Assembly (NCBI GenBank): GCA_038030265.1
Contig: CM075937.1
Location: forward strand, 11,346,001-11,410,000
Direction: 5' to 3'
DNA length: 64,000 nt
DNA from: Corythucha ciliata
Lineage: Eukaryota; Arthropoda; Insecta; Hemiptera; Tingidae
In this document: one piece after another, positions 21,116-32,083 of the stretch
Layout of the letters: each line of letters starts with the position of its first letter
Numbering within the stretch: position 1 is the stretch's first letter
Translations under genes and position numbers: made by a program
The notes under the pieces: model-generated
The model's database searches: none
What the model saw: only the letters and a program-made list of their open reading frames with translations
Told to the model about the DNA's origin: nothing

Positions 21116-22279
21116 GATAATTAATAAACTGATGTCCCATCCAGCCGATTCGGAATATACGCTTCACAACGGCGTACTTTTTCGAGGTGATCGAATCATT
21201 ATACCTTCGTCCTTGAGAACACAAATACTTCAAGAACTTCACGCGACCCACATGGGTATTATGAGGACGAAACAGTTTTTTGGACAGGCATCGACAGTGA
21301 CATTGAGCGCATGATCAAGAGCTGTACAGAATGTGCTCGTAACCCGTTCAAATCCACCGATTGCTCCTGTTCACCCTTGGGAGGAACCCAACAGCAATTG
21401 GGAACGCGTCCACATGGACTATGCGGGACCTTTCTAGGGCCATTTTTTCCTAATTTGCGTAGATGCCAGGTCAAAATGGGCTGAAATTCAAGCTATTAAA
21501 ACTGCTCCAACCGGCTCAATTACGATTTCCCAGCTTCAAGACATATTTTCCTTCCACGGTTTTCCAAATTTTCTCGTATCAGACAACGCATCAATATTCA
21601 TCAGCGACGAACTCAAGAGTTTTTGCTGCAATAACGGCATCTTCCAAAAATTGATCTCACCTCAACATCCATCCCCACGAATGGGCTTGCAGAGCGATAT
21701 GTACAGACGCTAAAACGTTGGCTTCGTGCCTCAGCTTATGACTCTACCCCCATGCAAGACAAAGCACGCTCTGTCCTCATGCGATACAGAGCAACTCCAC
21801 TTGGTTCCGGAAAGACACCAGCAGAAATTTACTTTAACCGACCAATGCGCATTCGACTCGACGCAATTTTTCCATCCCCACTGAAAACATCTCGGAAACA
21901 AATTTCTAGCCGCACGCGTCAATTTCAAAAGGGGGAGAGGATTCAAATAAGAGTTTTCGTAAATGACAAAGAAACTTGGGAATTCGGTATATTTAAAGAG
22001 AAGCTTGGCCAACGTCATTATCTAGTAATGCTTGACTCTGGAAGAGTATTAAAACGTCACATCGACCAGTTGAGATCGACTCTTGTACCAATACCAAAGA
22101 AGAAAGTCAGCTTCGATCTTCTCGCCTCTGCTAAACCTCGCCTCAAGGTCCCCAGATTGTCGACCCCTGCTGTCCCGAACCCTCCTGCTATGGTAGGACT
22201 TCCATCTCCCAGTATTCAAGACAGTTCTACTTCAGAGCGAGAACATCTTCAACAACCCGCCTCTGATCAAGTCCTCTGA
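21115..22279 (+). pseudogene. Gypsy D integrase
   Basis: HHCC finger: ILQELHATHMGIMRTKQ, then SCTECAR after a frame change. Catalytic core: WERVHMDYAGPF (first Asp), VSDNASIFIS (second Asp) and NGLAERYVQTLKRW (Glu, at about 21680), each in different frames, with a stop after AGPF. The last part is open from 21752 (175 codons): a basic C-terminal domain with LDSGRVLKRHIDQLRS and a Pro/Ser-rich end, typical of K02A2.6-type Gypsy integrase. All three catalytic acids are still readable but the reading frame is broken several times. Confidence 0.88.
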
Positions 22280-22402
22280 CCCCTATACTCCAGATTCGAC
22301 GATCATCCCGGCAAAGACGAACACCTGCCCGATTTCAGGACTATCAATTATAATTTTTGTAGCGATTGTTATGTCTTATTGTCCCTAACCATGTTCTAAT
22401 AT

Positions 22403-22415
22403 AAGCGGGGGAGAC
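22403..22415 (+). other. Gypsy D polypurine tract
   Basis: AAGCGGGGGAGAC directly before TGTCATGATCG, the usual arrangement of polypurine tract and 3' LTR start. Confidence 0.65.
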
Positions 22416-22715
22416 TGTCATGATCGTACTCATGCCTCACTCCAACTCCACATAGACGCCCCTCTGTTTGTCATTCTACACTTGCAATAAACGATTTCCG
22501 TGCAAAAACCGAAGGTTTAGAACTGCAGGTTATGGGTTTATTTCTAGCTGCCTAGAGCCTCTTTAACAGTATTTTTTTTCACATTACTAGCATTACTACG
22601 AGTGTTTTTGGTTTCAAATACTACTTGATTTTTTGAGTTTTTCGTTTATTTCGAGTCTGCAATTACACTTCCTTCGCGTGCTTCTCATCTAAAGTAAGAA
22701 AAATGCGATACTATT
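22416..22715 (+). repeat. Putative start of Gypsy D 3' LTR
   Basis: TGTCATGATCGTACTC follows the purine tract, and AATAAA occurs at about 22487. It has no resemblance to 19912-20018, so it would be the U3 part missing from the truncated 5' copy. The following ~3 kb belongs to a TIR-bounded insertion. Confidence 0.45.
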
Positions 22716-23066
22716 TAGAGGTGTGACGTGTCAGCTTTTGTCGGTCACAGTGACAACTAGCTCCGGCAGTCACTGCGTGTGCAGTCACTGTGACAAAAAC
22801 CAGTGATTTTGTCACTTAAGTGACTACTGAGGGCCTGTTCTATAACATTTTAATGTCACTATCACTGTTTAGTCAGGTTTATCAACGAAATTGTCTAGCC
22901 CACGTAGCTCACGTGTTTTTGCATCGGTTATAAAAAAATGTATAATTCTTTTTCTAACTTTATCCGTGGGAAACTCCTATGAACGGCGAACCCACAGCCT
23001 CAAATGCAAACATGAAGGTGAGTCATGGATCAAAAACTGCAATGCACGAATTTTACCAGGAACATA

Positions 23067-23405
23067 GGCATAGCCAGATGGGGGACAGGGCTAGGCAGCT
23101 GCCCTCCCCTAGACTCAAAAATGCAGATTCAGTGGGCAGTTGCCCACCCCTAGATGCATTCTGAAAGTACAAATCTTTCAGGATAATCACATTTTGTTTC
23201 GTCGGCGCTCACTAAAAAAATAACTTCACGGTTTTCACTAATAAAAAAAATAAATTTCAACGGGTTTTGTCGCTCTCAAAACGGATATCGCAAGGGTGAC
23301 ATAGTTCAAAGACCAAATGCGCCGTTTTTGCGTCCTAGAATACCATTTTCGCAGACAGACGCGGATTCAGTATTTGCTCATGAGAGGTGCTAGAGAAATG
23401 GTGTG
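23067..23405. repeat. Dispersed repeat 'head', copy 2
   Basis: Corresponds base for base, with about 15-20% differences by eye, to 14413-14729. Same strand and same following array. Confidence 0.8.
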
Positions 23406-23409
23406 GTTC

Positions 23410-24190
23410 GCTCTATTAAAACTGGTTTGACAGCCCTTTCACTGCCTAAAAATAGTAAAAACTAGTAATTTGCACTATTAAACGGCTAAAGTAACTAAAC
23501 TAACGCCCAAAAATACAAAACTGTCGATTCACGTTTTGAAAATTGCTAAAACTGGACTTCACGCGCCCTAAAAATTGGCGGTGACTGGTGAACTTCTGAA
23601 AATGCCTAAAAAGATCATGATTACCCCCCGAAAGTAGCTAAAATTGATCAGACTGGCCATTCTTGAGCCATATATGACCATAATGCGCGCTTTTGGCTTG
23701 ACGGACTAATCAAGCCCTGAAATCGGCCAAAATGACTTCACGTGCCCTGGAAATGCCTAAAATGATGATTCCTTCCCTGAAAATGGCAAAATCGACAATT
23801 CGCGCACAAGGAATGGTCAAACTTCGTGGACTACGTATTTGAACCCTGAAAATGGCAAAACTGACGATTCGTGTCTTTAAAATGGCTAAAATTACTATAT
23901 TTCAACCCTAGAAATAGCCGAATTTACTTTAAGAGAAGAGCTCTAGAAATGGATTACATGACGAATCGAGCTCTAAAAATGTCTGAACAAGTGACTCCTG
24001 CCCTGAAAATGGCAAAATAGACCATTCGGAGCGCCTAAAATGGCCAACCTGGCTGTTCTCGCTTTGACTTGGGACGTACTATTCGCTTCTATAACTGGAA
24101 AGACTGACTTTATGCGCCCTGAAAATGGCAATGGCTATTGCAGCATTGAAATCGTCAAAATTGACTCTTTGTGCTCTGAAAAGCTGTGCC
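23410..24190 (+). repeat. Degenerate 30-bp tandem array (family 1), colinear with copy 1
   Basis: About 25 units of the family AAAATGGC..AAACTGAC.ATTCGCG. Unit-specific variants occur in the same order as in 14757-15840, with a few units missing. Confidence 0.85.
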
Positions 24191-25050
24191 CAACAAAGTA
24201 AAATGTCAATTTTGAAGTAAAATATTCATTTTTTAGGTAAAGTGTTGTTTTTTGGGTGGAACCGCAAGTTTCAGGTTAAAATCGTCAGTTTAGGAACGTT
24301 TTTGGGATGAAATCGCAATTTTTGGAATTAAAACAGTCAGTTTTGGGGTAAAATGGCCAGTTTTGTATTAACGTCATCAGTTATGGGGCAACACGTCAGC
24401 TTTGGAGTGAAATGGTTTGTTTTGGTATAAAATCGTCACATTTGCGATGAATTTGTCATTTTTTGTTGTGAAATCACCTGTTTTCAAGGCAGAATGGTCT
24501 AAAACCACCGGTTTTGAGGAAAACTTGAGTTAGTGTAATGTAATTTAACTAATTGTGAGGGGAAATTGTCGTTTCGGGTGTAAAATATTCATTTTTGAAA
24601 TGGAACAGTAAAGTTTAGTTTTAGGTTAGACTCGCCAGTTTTGAGGTAGCATCTTAATTTGGAGGGGGGGAGGCACGCTAGCTTTGGCCAGGAATTGTAC
24701 GTTTTTTGTTTTTTTGAACTAAAATCGCCAATTGAAGGATAAAATCGGCAGTTTTTAGTACTGAGTGGTCTGTTCATTCGTTTTTGATCCGTTTCGGGTT
24801 AAACCCGCCATTTTTAGGCGGAACTCCACCAGTTTTGGGGGTAAAGACTTAGATTTTAAAAGTTGTGCCGTGAAATCTTTAGTTTAGGCTAAACACTTCG
24901 TCTTTGGCGTAGAAACGTCAGTTTTGAAGTAATATATTCAGTTCTACTAGAGTGAAATATTCAGTTTTTTGTTAAAAAACGTCAGTTTTGAGTTAAAACC
25001 CGTTATTGGTTGGTTAAAAAATGTTGAATTTTTACGTCTCTCAGACAAGA
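24190..25050 (+). repeat. Degenerate 21-bp tandem array (family 3, reverse orientation)
   Basis: Around 35-40 units of the type CAGTTTTGGGGTAAAATGGC, 20-22 bases each. They are the reverse complement of the units at 33290-34400 (GAAACTGTCAATTTCGTCC). Confidence 0.8.
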
Positions 25051-25742
25051 CGTTGATGAAAAGTCGGTCACCCTGTATATTTGAATGCCTAGTATCGATT
25101 TCTGTTAATATCAGGAATAGCAGGCTAAAACAGATAATTTCCGAACGAAGATGTTAGTTTTTGATGGATTACGACCCTTTTTTGTGAAAACTCAGTTTCC
25201 GGGGAAGAATTTGACGATTCATTGCGCTACCAGTTCTTTTGTTGGGGTCTCTAGTTTCCATAACGTCCGACATATTCTGCCCACCCCTTGTCAAGATGCT
25301 GGCTTCGCCCCTGCCTAGGATGGTGTTTTTAAATAAAGTAAAATTATGCAAGATTACTGTAGCACAAGTCTTGGAAAACGAAGTGAATAAAAATATATCA
25401 ACACTAAAGGTTCAATACTAACGATAAGTCCAAGAAAAAAAGTCAACAGACTTGGGGAGAATGCTACTGAGTTCATTGGGCAATAGAGGAACTGGTAAAG
25501 TGTTATGTGGTAACCTGCGAGGATGGCTAGGTGACGGCTCCAATTTTAATTCAAGAGACTCTAGCGCAGTGAAGCGATAGAAGTGACGAATGAAGAGGCG
25601 ATTATAAGTGAAAAGGAATGTCACCGTTAGAGGGTCGGAACGGTGATTTCAATGTGGTCGTCACCGGAGCCAATAGTGATGGAGTAGTCACAGTGACAAA
25701 ATCACCGACAGTGAAATCACACCTCACCTCTAAATTACTATT

Positions 25743-26176
25743 GCTGCTTCGGTGACTGTACGAGTTCTTCCATTCCTGGTCGACCTGGTTTTGACCCAGC
25801 TACTAAATTTATCCCTTTCCCTCAACCTTACCGGCACTTTACTGAAAACGTCTCAAATTGAGGAAAAAGGGAAGAGAAAGTAAATGTGAAGGAGTGTGAT
25901 AAATGCGCAACTATGATGGGACTTCATGTTAAGGTGCCCCCGGAACGACGAGTTTTCATCGGAACGTTTCGTGAGATGGAGGCTGAAGAATAAAATCAGA
26001 ATTGAATAACTGCAAATGTGGTTTTAGTTTGACGGGAATGAGAGGGAAATAAGTTCACTTTACACAGCACAAGACAAGAGTAACCCATAACCTGGCCTAA
26101 GCGGGTTGCAAAACTGTTGAAGTAAGACTGGAGAGCGCATGAGTGGAAATCGTCTATTGTTTCCTTTTAAACCATA
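25743..26176. other. No gene seen
   Basis: Purine-rich stretch with no recognisable frame; lies between the TIR element and the second Gypsy D LTR-like copy. Confidence 0.45.
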
Positions 26177-26285
26177 TGTGTCTCTTATCTTTTTATCCCT
26201 TAGTTCCTTTTGATGATTCAAGTATTTGATATATAAAAACTATTAAAAACTCGTGTCTCCGTGTTTTATCCCTCATTAGTACACA
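26177..26285 (+). repeat. Second copy of Gypsy D LTR segment
   Basis: Matches 19912-20018 from TGTGTCTCTT to the closing ACACA with a handful of changes. No primer binding site follows, which fits a 3' LTR or solo LTR. The bases flanking it do not match those flanking the 5' copy. Confidence 0.75.
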
Positions 26286-26429
26286 ATAGAAGGGTAGCTT
26301 CGGTGAGAGTGACCAGAGGTAATTCGAGTGACCTGGTTGTACCGGTGCCTCGCCACTCGGCTCTGAGTGGCTCGTTCGCTGGGGGGGGGGGGGGGTATCT
26401 GCTGTGAAACTCTGGGCGGGAACCTGGGC

Positions 26430-28080
26430 TAGCCGGCCACGGCAGTGCTCACAGTCTTGCAACATTTTGAAGGTAAATCTTCGCGGAATTGGATTTTTCC
26501 TCGCTGAACATTCACGATTTTGCAAGCTTTCTAGCGTCCTAATTTCAGTGAAACTGCAAGTTCCAGGGCCTTTTGGGCGTGAACCCTGGGCAAACCGTTA
26601 ACTTTATTTTCTATGTTCGGGTAGCGATTGCGGGTCGTAATTTGAGCGAAATTACAAGATTCCCTCCTGATTATGTACGCGAAATTGGCAGTTTCGGGAC
26701 TTCGGGCCTTCAATTTCAGCAAAATTGCAAGTTACGGGTCGCTTTAATCTCGGATAAATTGCAGTTTAGATGCCAAATGTCCGTGAAAGTTCAAGTTTGC
26801 CAATTGGTTTTTGTGGGCTCGAACCCTCTGGGCTACCGGCCACGACCAATCGTAGCATGACGAGGCCCATACGAAGACGTACCCCCAACAAAACTGCAAC
26901 ATTTTGGAGGCGAATATCTGCAGAATAGAACGTTCCCATGCACAGTTATCGCAAAATTGCTAGCTCCAGGTCTTAAATTTGAGAGAAATTGCAGGTTTCA
27001 GGGCATATTTTGTTTGATCGACTAGCCGGCTCCGACTGTTGCCATACCCTGACGAGTAGCCTTGTAAAGGCAACATTTCAAAGATAACTATTTTTGAGTA
27101 CCTATTATCGGGTCTTAATTTGAGCGCAATTTCAAGTGTCCTTGCTGAATATCCGGGAAAGTGCGAGAGATCCTGATCTTCGGATATTAATTCAAGTGAA
27201 ATTGCCGGTTCAGAGTCTTAGTTTAAGCCAAATTACAAGTCACCAACATCGTGCCTAAAGTTGTTCTGTCAAATAGCCGCAAATTTACGACATTTGGAAG
27301 ATGAGTATCCGAGAAATTGGAATTTTCCTATCTGAATATTCACGAATTTGCAAGCATTACGTCGTAATTTTGGCGAAACAGCAAGTTTCAGGGCCTTTTG
27401 AGCGTCAACCCTGGCCAAACCCGTCGCATTTAAAATTGAACGTGTTTGTATGTTTGGGTCCTACTTTGAGTGATTGCGGGTGACAAATAAAGTGAAATCA
27501 CAAGTTTCCTGGCTGAACATTCCCTAAATTGACTGTTTAGGACCATCGGGCCTTCATTCCTGCAAACATTCTAGTTTCATACCTCGATTTATGCAAAATT
27601 GCGAGTTAGCGTTCGATGAATTTCGGGAAAATTGCAAGTTCCGGTACTAAATATTCATAAAATTGCAAGTTTGGGCTTGAAGTCCGGGCTTGCCGACCAC
27701 GGCCAACTGCATCGTAGGTTGACGAGGCCCATACGACCGACGTACCCCCAACAAAATTGCAACATTTTGGTGGTAAATATATGCTTCCTGGCTTAATATC
27801 TGTCGAATGCAATAGTTTTAGGTATTATTTTCTGTGAATTTACCAGTTTAGGCTCGTGATTTCAGCAAATCCGCCAGTTGCTGGGCATATTTCGTGGAGA
27901 CAGAGCCACCAGGCTAGACGGTACCACAATTGCGCCAAAGGCCTGATGAATACTCTCAAAATTGGAAGTTTTCTGCATGGTTGAACAGCCACGCGATTGC
28001 AAATCTCGAGTCTTGATTTCGGAGGTATTGTATGTTTTGCGTCTTAATTTAGGGGAAATTGCAAGTTTTGGAGCTTCTTT
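26430..28080 (+). repeat. Degenerate ~31-bp tandem array (family 4) with higher-order repeats
   Basis: Units of the type GAAATTGCAAGTTTCAGGGC then CTTAATTTGAGC. Longer blocks recur: GACGAGGCCCATACG is at 26859 and 27721, followed both times by TACCCCCAACAAAA.TGCAAC, and CTAGCCGGCC/CTACCGGCC-type words appear near 26430, 26832, 27010 and 27685. This gives a higher-order period of about 0.86 kb. Confidence 0.8.
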
Positions 28081-30590
28081 TTTAGTAGCCGATCTGCGCC
28101 CTAAGCTTGATGAAACCAGAGACCCCCTCACCCCTACCCCAGACACTTTTTCTATTTGTTGAGGTGAATAAGGTCGAGGGCTCAGGGGAATGCGAAAAAA
28201 GCCACCCACCCCCTAGAGCCTAGTGTCTAGAGCTAGCTAGGCATCTAGAGGCTCTAGGCAAGTCTAGAGCTAGCAAGGCCCATGTCAAGGTTGGTATTAT
28301 TACAGAGGCTTCACGCGAGACTCAATGCAACGTGGTTTATGTTCGAAAAAAGTAGAACAGGCCTGGGGCTCTGAATTCGTAGCGGGAGGGGGGGATGGCG
28401 GGCCTGCGAGGGCCGTTTGCTTCGAGGCTTTTTCTTGGAATTCTGGGCTGATTTGATCACGTGGTCGCTACCCAAGGGAAAATTCGTGGGCCAAAGCGGT
28501 CAAAATCCCCGAAATCACAGGTAGAATCCCTTCAACGGCTCGTCTGATCCGACAAAGCGAACAATTGCTCCAAACGCTTATTTTCGGTGATAGTAATATA
28601 TTCCTCTCGTAAAAATTAATTACAACCTTTCCGTTCACCAGCTGCCAGGGTGAAACTTGTTTCAAGTAAAATCGTTACAGTGTAATTTGACTCACAGTTC
28701 GAATCATTAGCGTATATTCCCTTTTCCCCAATTAGTTCGATGGAAAATAGCAGAGACATAAAAATGAATCAGACGAGCCATTCAATTCTTTATACTCTTG
28801 TTGTCTATTATGTGACGGACGACAAGCTTTTCAGATTTTGAAGTAAAATTGTTATCTCGAAGTTTGTCTGAAGCAGGCCTTGTTTGTCCTACTTTTTAAC
28901 CCCCCTCACCCCACTCGCTCTACAAACGCCACGGCTGAATCCAAAGTGATATTATGAGTGAGCACGAGGGTTTACGAGAGGTAAAAAGGGAAGAGAAATG
29001 TGACTCGGTTGAATTCAATAGTTGTGCTATAGAAAGTAAAATACAAGCCCGGCTCAATTTAATTGATAACGAACTTATTGTTGCGTAGGTGGAAAGATAA
29101 AGAGAAAAAGCAGATAGAGAAAGAAAAACAGAAACTCTCAGAGCCAGGCACCGTTTATTTCTTTTCAATAAATATTGTTCTAAACAAAAAAGAATAACAA
29201 TGGGGCGGCCAAACGGAGTGTGCGAGTGCGCGTTTCAATGGGATTTTGCTCAGAATTTGGAAAGGAAAAATTGTCCATCGAGTTGGAGCGTTCACACTGC
29301 GAACCCGTGAGAAAACTAAAAACATTCTCGTTATCTACTACTTCTTTTTTTCTCTTTCTTCTTATAAGCGACGCCTACCAATTAATCGTTTTCTACTTGC
29401 CCTGCTCATGCGCCACTTTAATTTTTAACGTCCAGTGTCACGCCATGCCTCGTCTTTGATAGTTTTTTCTACAATAGTTCTTTATTTTTATCCTAAAGCT
29501 TTGGTTTATTTCGGTAGTCTTCAAACAAACGTGGCTACTCGTCAGCGCACGCCATTCTACCCTGAACCCTCACGGTGAGACGCTGGACAACAACAAACTC
29601 CTATAACCGTCTTCTGAACGGAGGAGAAACTGGAGTCACCGCGCAAATAGAAATAGAAAATAAGGAGGAATGTGAACCGTGAAAATGGCCAATAAACACG
29701 ATATATGGCGAGCTACAGCTTGAGAAAAACCTGTCTTAACTTGCGAACAAAAAGCGTTTGTGTTTCACAAAATAAAAACAGGCATTGTGAATGGATCGAC
29801 ACGAACATATCGCATCTTAAATAAATTCAGTAACAAGAAACCAACTCGAACGAAACAGTTCACCCACCGCTGACACTCGCCAACCAAAATGACAAAAAAC
29901 AACGAGCCGTGACGTCAACTTTCCCCGCGGAAGTGCGCCAAAGTAAGTTTAACGAAAAACTCGAAGAGCGAAACGAAAGACCCGCAGTTAAAAGAAAATC
30001 GAATCTACTTTGAAATTAACTACCTTTAAAAGTTACAAAGGACATTAAGGACGAGACTTTTGCGTGATTCCTAGACTGACTCATTGCGGAAAACGCTCAG
30101 AATGCTCTCTCTCTCTCTCTCTCTCTCTCTGGGAAATCGCCGAGGAAAATCAAAAAGCCAGTTAATTCAAGTGCCACTGATTATAGAAAGAAGTCTGCTG
30201 GACAAAAGCCAAAATATTTTCAGTGCACACGTGGTAATAAAATTTCTGTCGGTACGTTAACATTTTCAGTTGTCATTGCATGTAACAAGATTTTATATGA
30301 TAAAACACCACACATCAACTTGTCCTATAAGGAGCTGGTAAACGTGCCGACTTGATGATGCTCTGAAAAACTGCCAACTTTTGGTTGCAAACTGCGTCAC
30401 ATTCCGCAAGAAAACTGTAAATGGGGGGGGGGGCAGGCGTGACATGCAATATTTAGCCGAGGGGCCTTTTAATAAACTTACATCGGATCATCGGACTTTG
30501 GAGCTTTTACAAATTTATGGGAGTGCATTTGGTGACTCTATAAGGAAAATGGCTTGCTATCAATTCACTGCCTATTCCCACCTTGAAACG
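28081..30590. other. No gene seen; CTAG-rich patch and (CT)n
   Basis: Holds a CTAG-rich patch at 28210-28275 (TCTAGAGCTAGC twice), a (CT)13 microsatellite at 30105-30130 and a G10 run at 30424. Several short hydrophobic frames have no family resemblance. It is the longest non-repetitive stretch here, so if the window has host sequence it may be this. Confidence 0.5.
30105..30130. repeat. (CT)n microsatellite
   Basis: Thirteen uninterrupted CT pairs. Confidence 0.95.
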
Positions 30591-30743
30591 CCTTGAAAAT
30601 TGCCAAATTGGCAATTACCGCTCTAAAAAAAGCCCAACGGACTTCACGCGGTCTAAAAGTGGCTAGTCTGAAGGTTCGTGCAGCCCTGGAAACGTGTATG
30701 AAAAGATCATGAATCCCGCTATGGAACAGACTAAATCTTCCTT

Positions 30744-31020
30744 AAAGTTGCCAAACTGGCTATTCACGCCCTATAAAATTGGTAAAACTGACTCTGCGGC
30801 CTACGATGAATGGTTAAACTGGCAATTCGCACTTTGAGAATCCCTAAGCAGATGATTCATGTCTTGAAAATGGCAAAATTGGTCATTCGCGCGTTAGAAA
30901 TAGCCATACTGAGCCTTCAGACCTTGAAAATGTCCAAACTGACGATTCTGGCCTTAAAAACTGGCTATTTACGCCCTGTAAATGACATACTCAACTCGTA
31001 CCAGCAATTCACGGTCTAAA
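30744..31020 (+). repeat. Internal duplication within the array, copy 1
   Basis: Nine consecutive units that recur 1.06 kb further right with about 93% identity by eye, clearly more similar to each other than units within the array. Confidence 0.85.
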
Positions 31021-31803
31021 TTAGGCCCAGAATTCATTTATGAGACCAAACAATTAAATTTTAGCCTCAGAAACAAGCCGAGAATAATGCTCCGTCTGAG
31101 TCATAAATATATTTTTCCTCCGGAAACTCACGATGGACTGGATTTGAGCTCGTATGCTTGTTTTAAGAGAAGAGGCACAAAATGGGCTGATTGTATGTGG
31201 CTATTTTGTCACCCAGGGCCACCAAAACCAATTTCGTGGGGCTGGCTCCCTTAAGACAAGACAATTTAACGGGATTTCACACCTTTTTAAAAGGATAAAT
31301 GAGCGTACTGGCTCATTTTAAAGAGAAATTTCATGGATCTGGCTGTTTTTAAAAACAAAATATCGCAGGGTCCAGACGCAGATCCAAGATTTAGTCAAGG
31401 GAGAGGCTGACCATTGGGGCGTTGGTTTGACGGGGGGACTAATTGCGTCCTTAAAATGCAAAAATGACGATTTGCGCTTATTATAAATGACCAACAGACT
31501 TTACGAACCCTAAAAATGGAAAAACTGACGATTCATACTCTGAAAATATCACACTGGCTATTCACTCTCTATAAATGACTATACTGACAATTTCCGCCAT
31601 AGAAATGGGAAAGTGGCCATTCGCACCCCATAAATAGCGTGACGGACTATTCGCGCCTTACAAAATGGCAGAACTGGCTGTTAGCGTTCCCTAAATGGTT
31701 AAACTAATAATTCACGCAATGAAAATGCCAAAACTGAGTTCGTAACATACAATTGACTAAAATTACGGATTCATGCCCTAGGAATGACCACACTGGCAGC
31801 GTT

Positions 31804-32083
31804 AAAATTGTCAAACTGGCTATTCACGCCCTATAAAATTGGTAAAACTGACTCTATGCGGCCTACAAATGAATGGTTAAACTGACAATTCGCACTTTAG
31901 AAATCCCTAAGCAGATGATTCATGTCCTGAAAATGGCAAAATTGGTCATTCGGGCGTCAGAAATAGCCATACTGAGCCTTCACGCCTTGAAAATGTCTAA
32001 ACTGACGATTCTGGCCTTAAAAACTGGCTATTTACGCCCTGTAAATGACATTCCCAACTCGTACCAGCAATTCACGGTCTAAA
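31804..32083 (+). repeat. Internal duplication within the array, copy 2
   Basis: Partner of 30744-31020, 3 bases longer; both end at CAGCAATTCACGGTCTAAA. Confidence 0.85.

Larger units (their letters stand above)
20023..22415 (+). mobile_element. Gypsy D retrotransposon, internal region with pol deletion
   Basis: From the primer binding site through gag (20108-21115) straight into integrase (about 21115-22280) and a purine tract AAGCGGGGGAGAC (22403-22415). Protease, reverse transcriptase and RNase H are missing, and gag passes into integrase within a few codons near 21110. The sequence after the purine tract (TGTCATGATCG) has the form of an LTR start but does not match the 5' LTR copy, which leaves the 3' boundary open. 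Confidence 0.85.
22716..25735. mobile_element. Putative non-autonomous TIR element carrying tandem arrays
   Basis: Inverted ends TAGAGGTG (22716) and CACCTCTA (25725-25732), with 7 identical bases (TACTATT) on the outer sides at 22709-22715 and 25736-25742. Subterminal regions have further inverted matches: GTGATTTTGTCACT appears on the left and its reverse complement is almost matched on the right around 25690-25710. Ends and spacing resemble hAT-type elements (8-bp duplications), but there is no transposase. The cargo is a head repeat, a 30-bp array and a 21-bp array. Confidence 0.55.

Noticed and set aside
28920..29168. Hydrophobic minus-strand frame as a membrane protein gene
   Set aside because: 82 codons without neighbours, splice evidence or family resemblance.
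30810..32082. Two similar 69-codon frames as duplicated small genes
   Set aside because: They are the two copies of a 277-base array duplication; the open frame follows from a stop-free 30-base unit.
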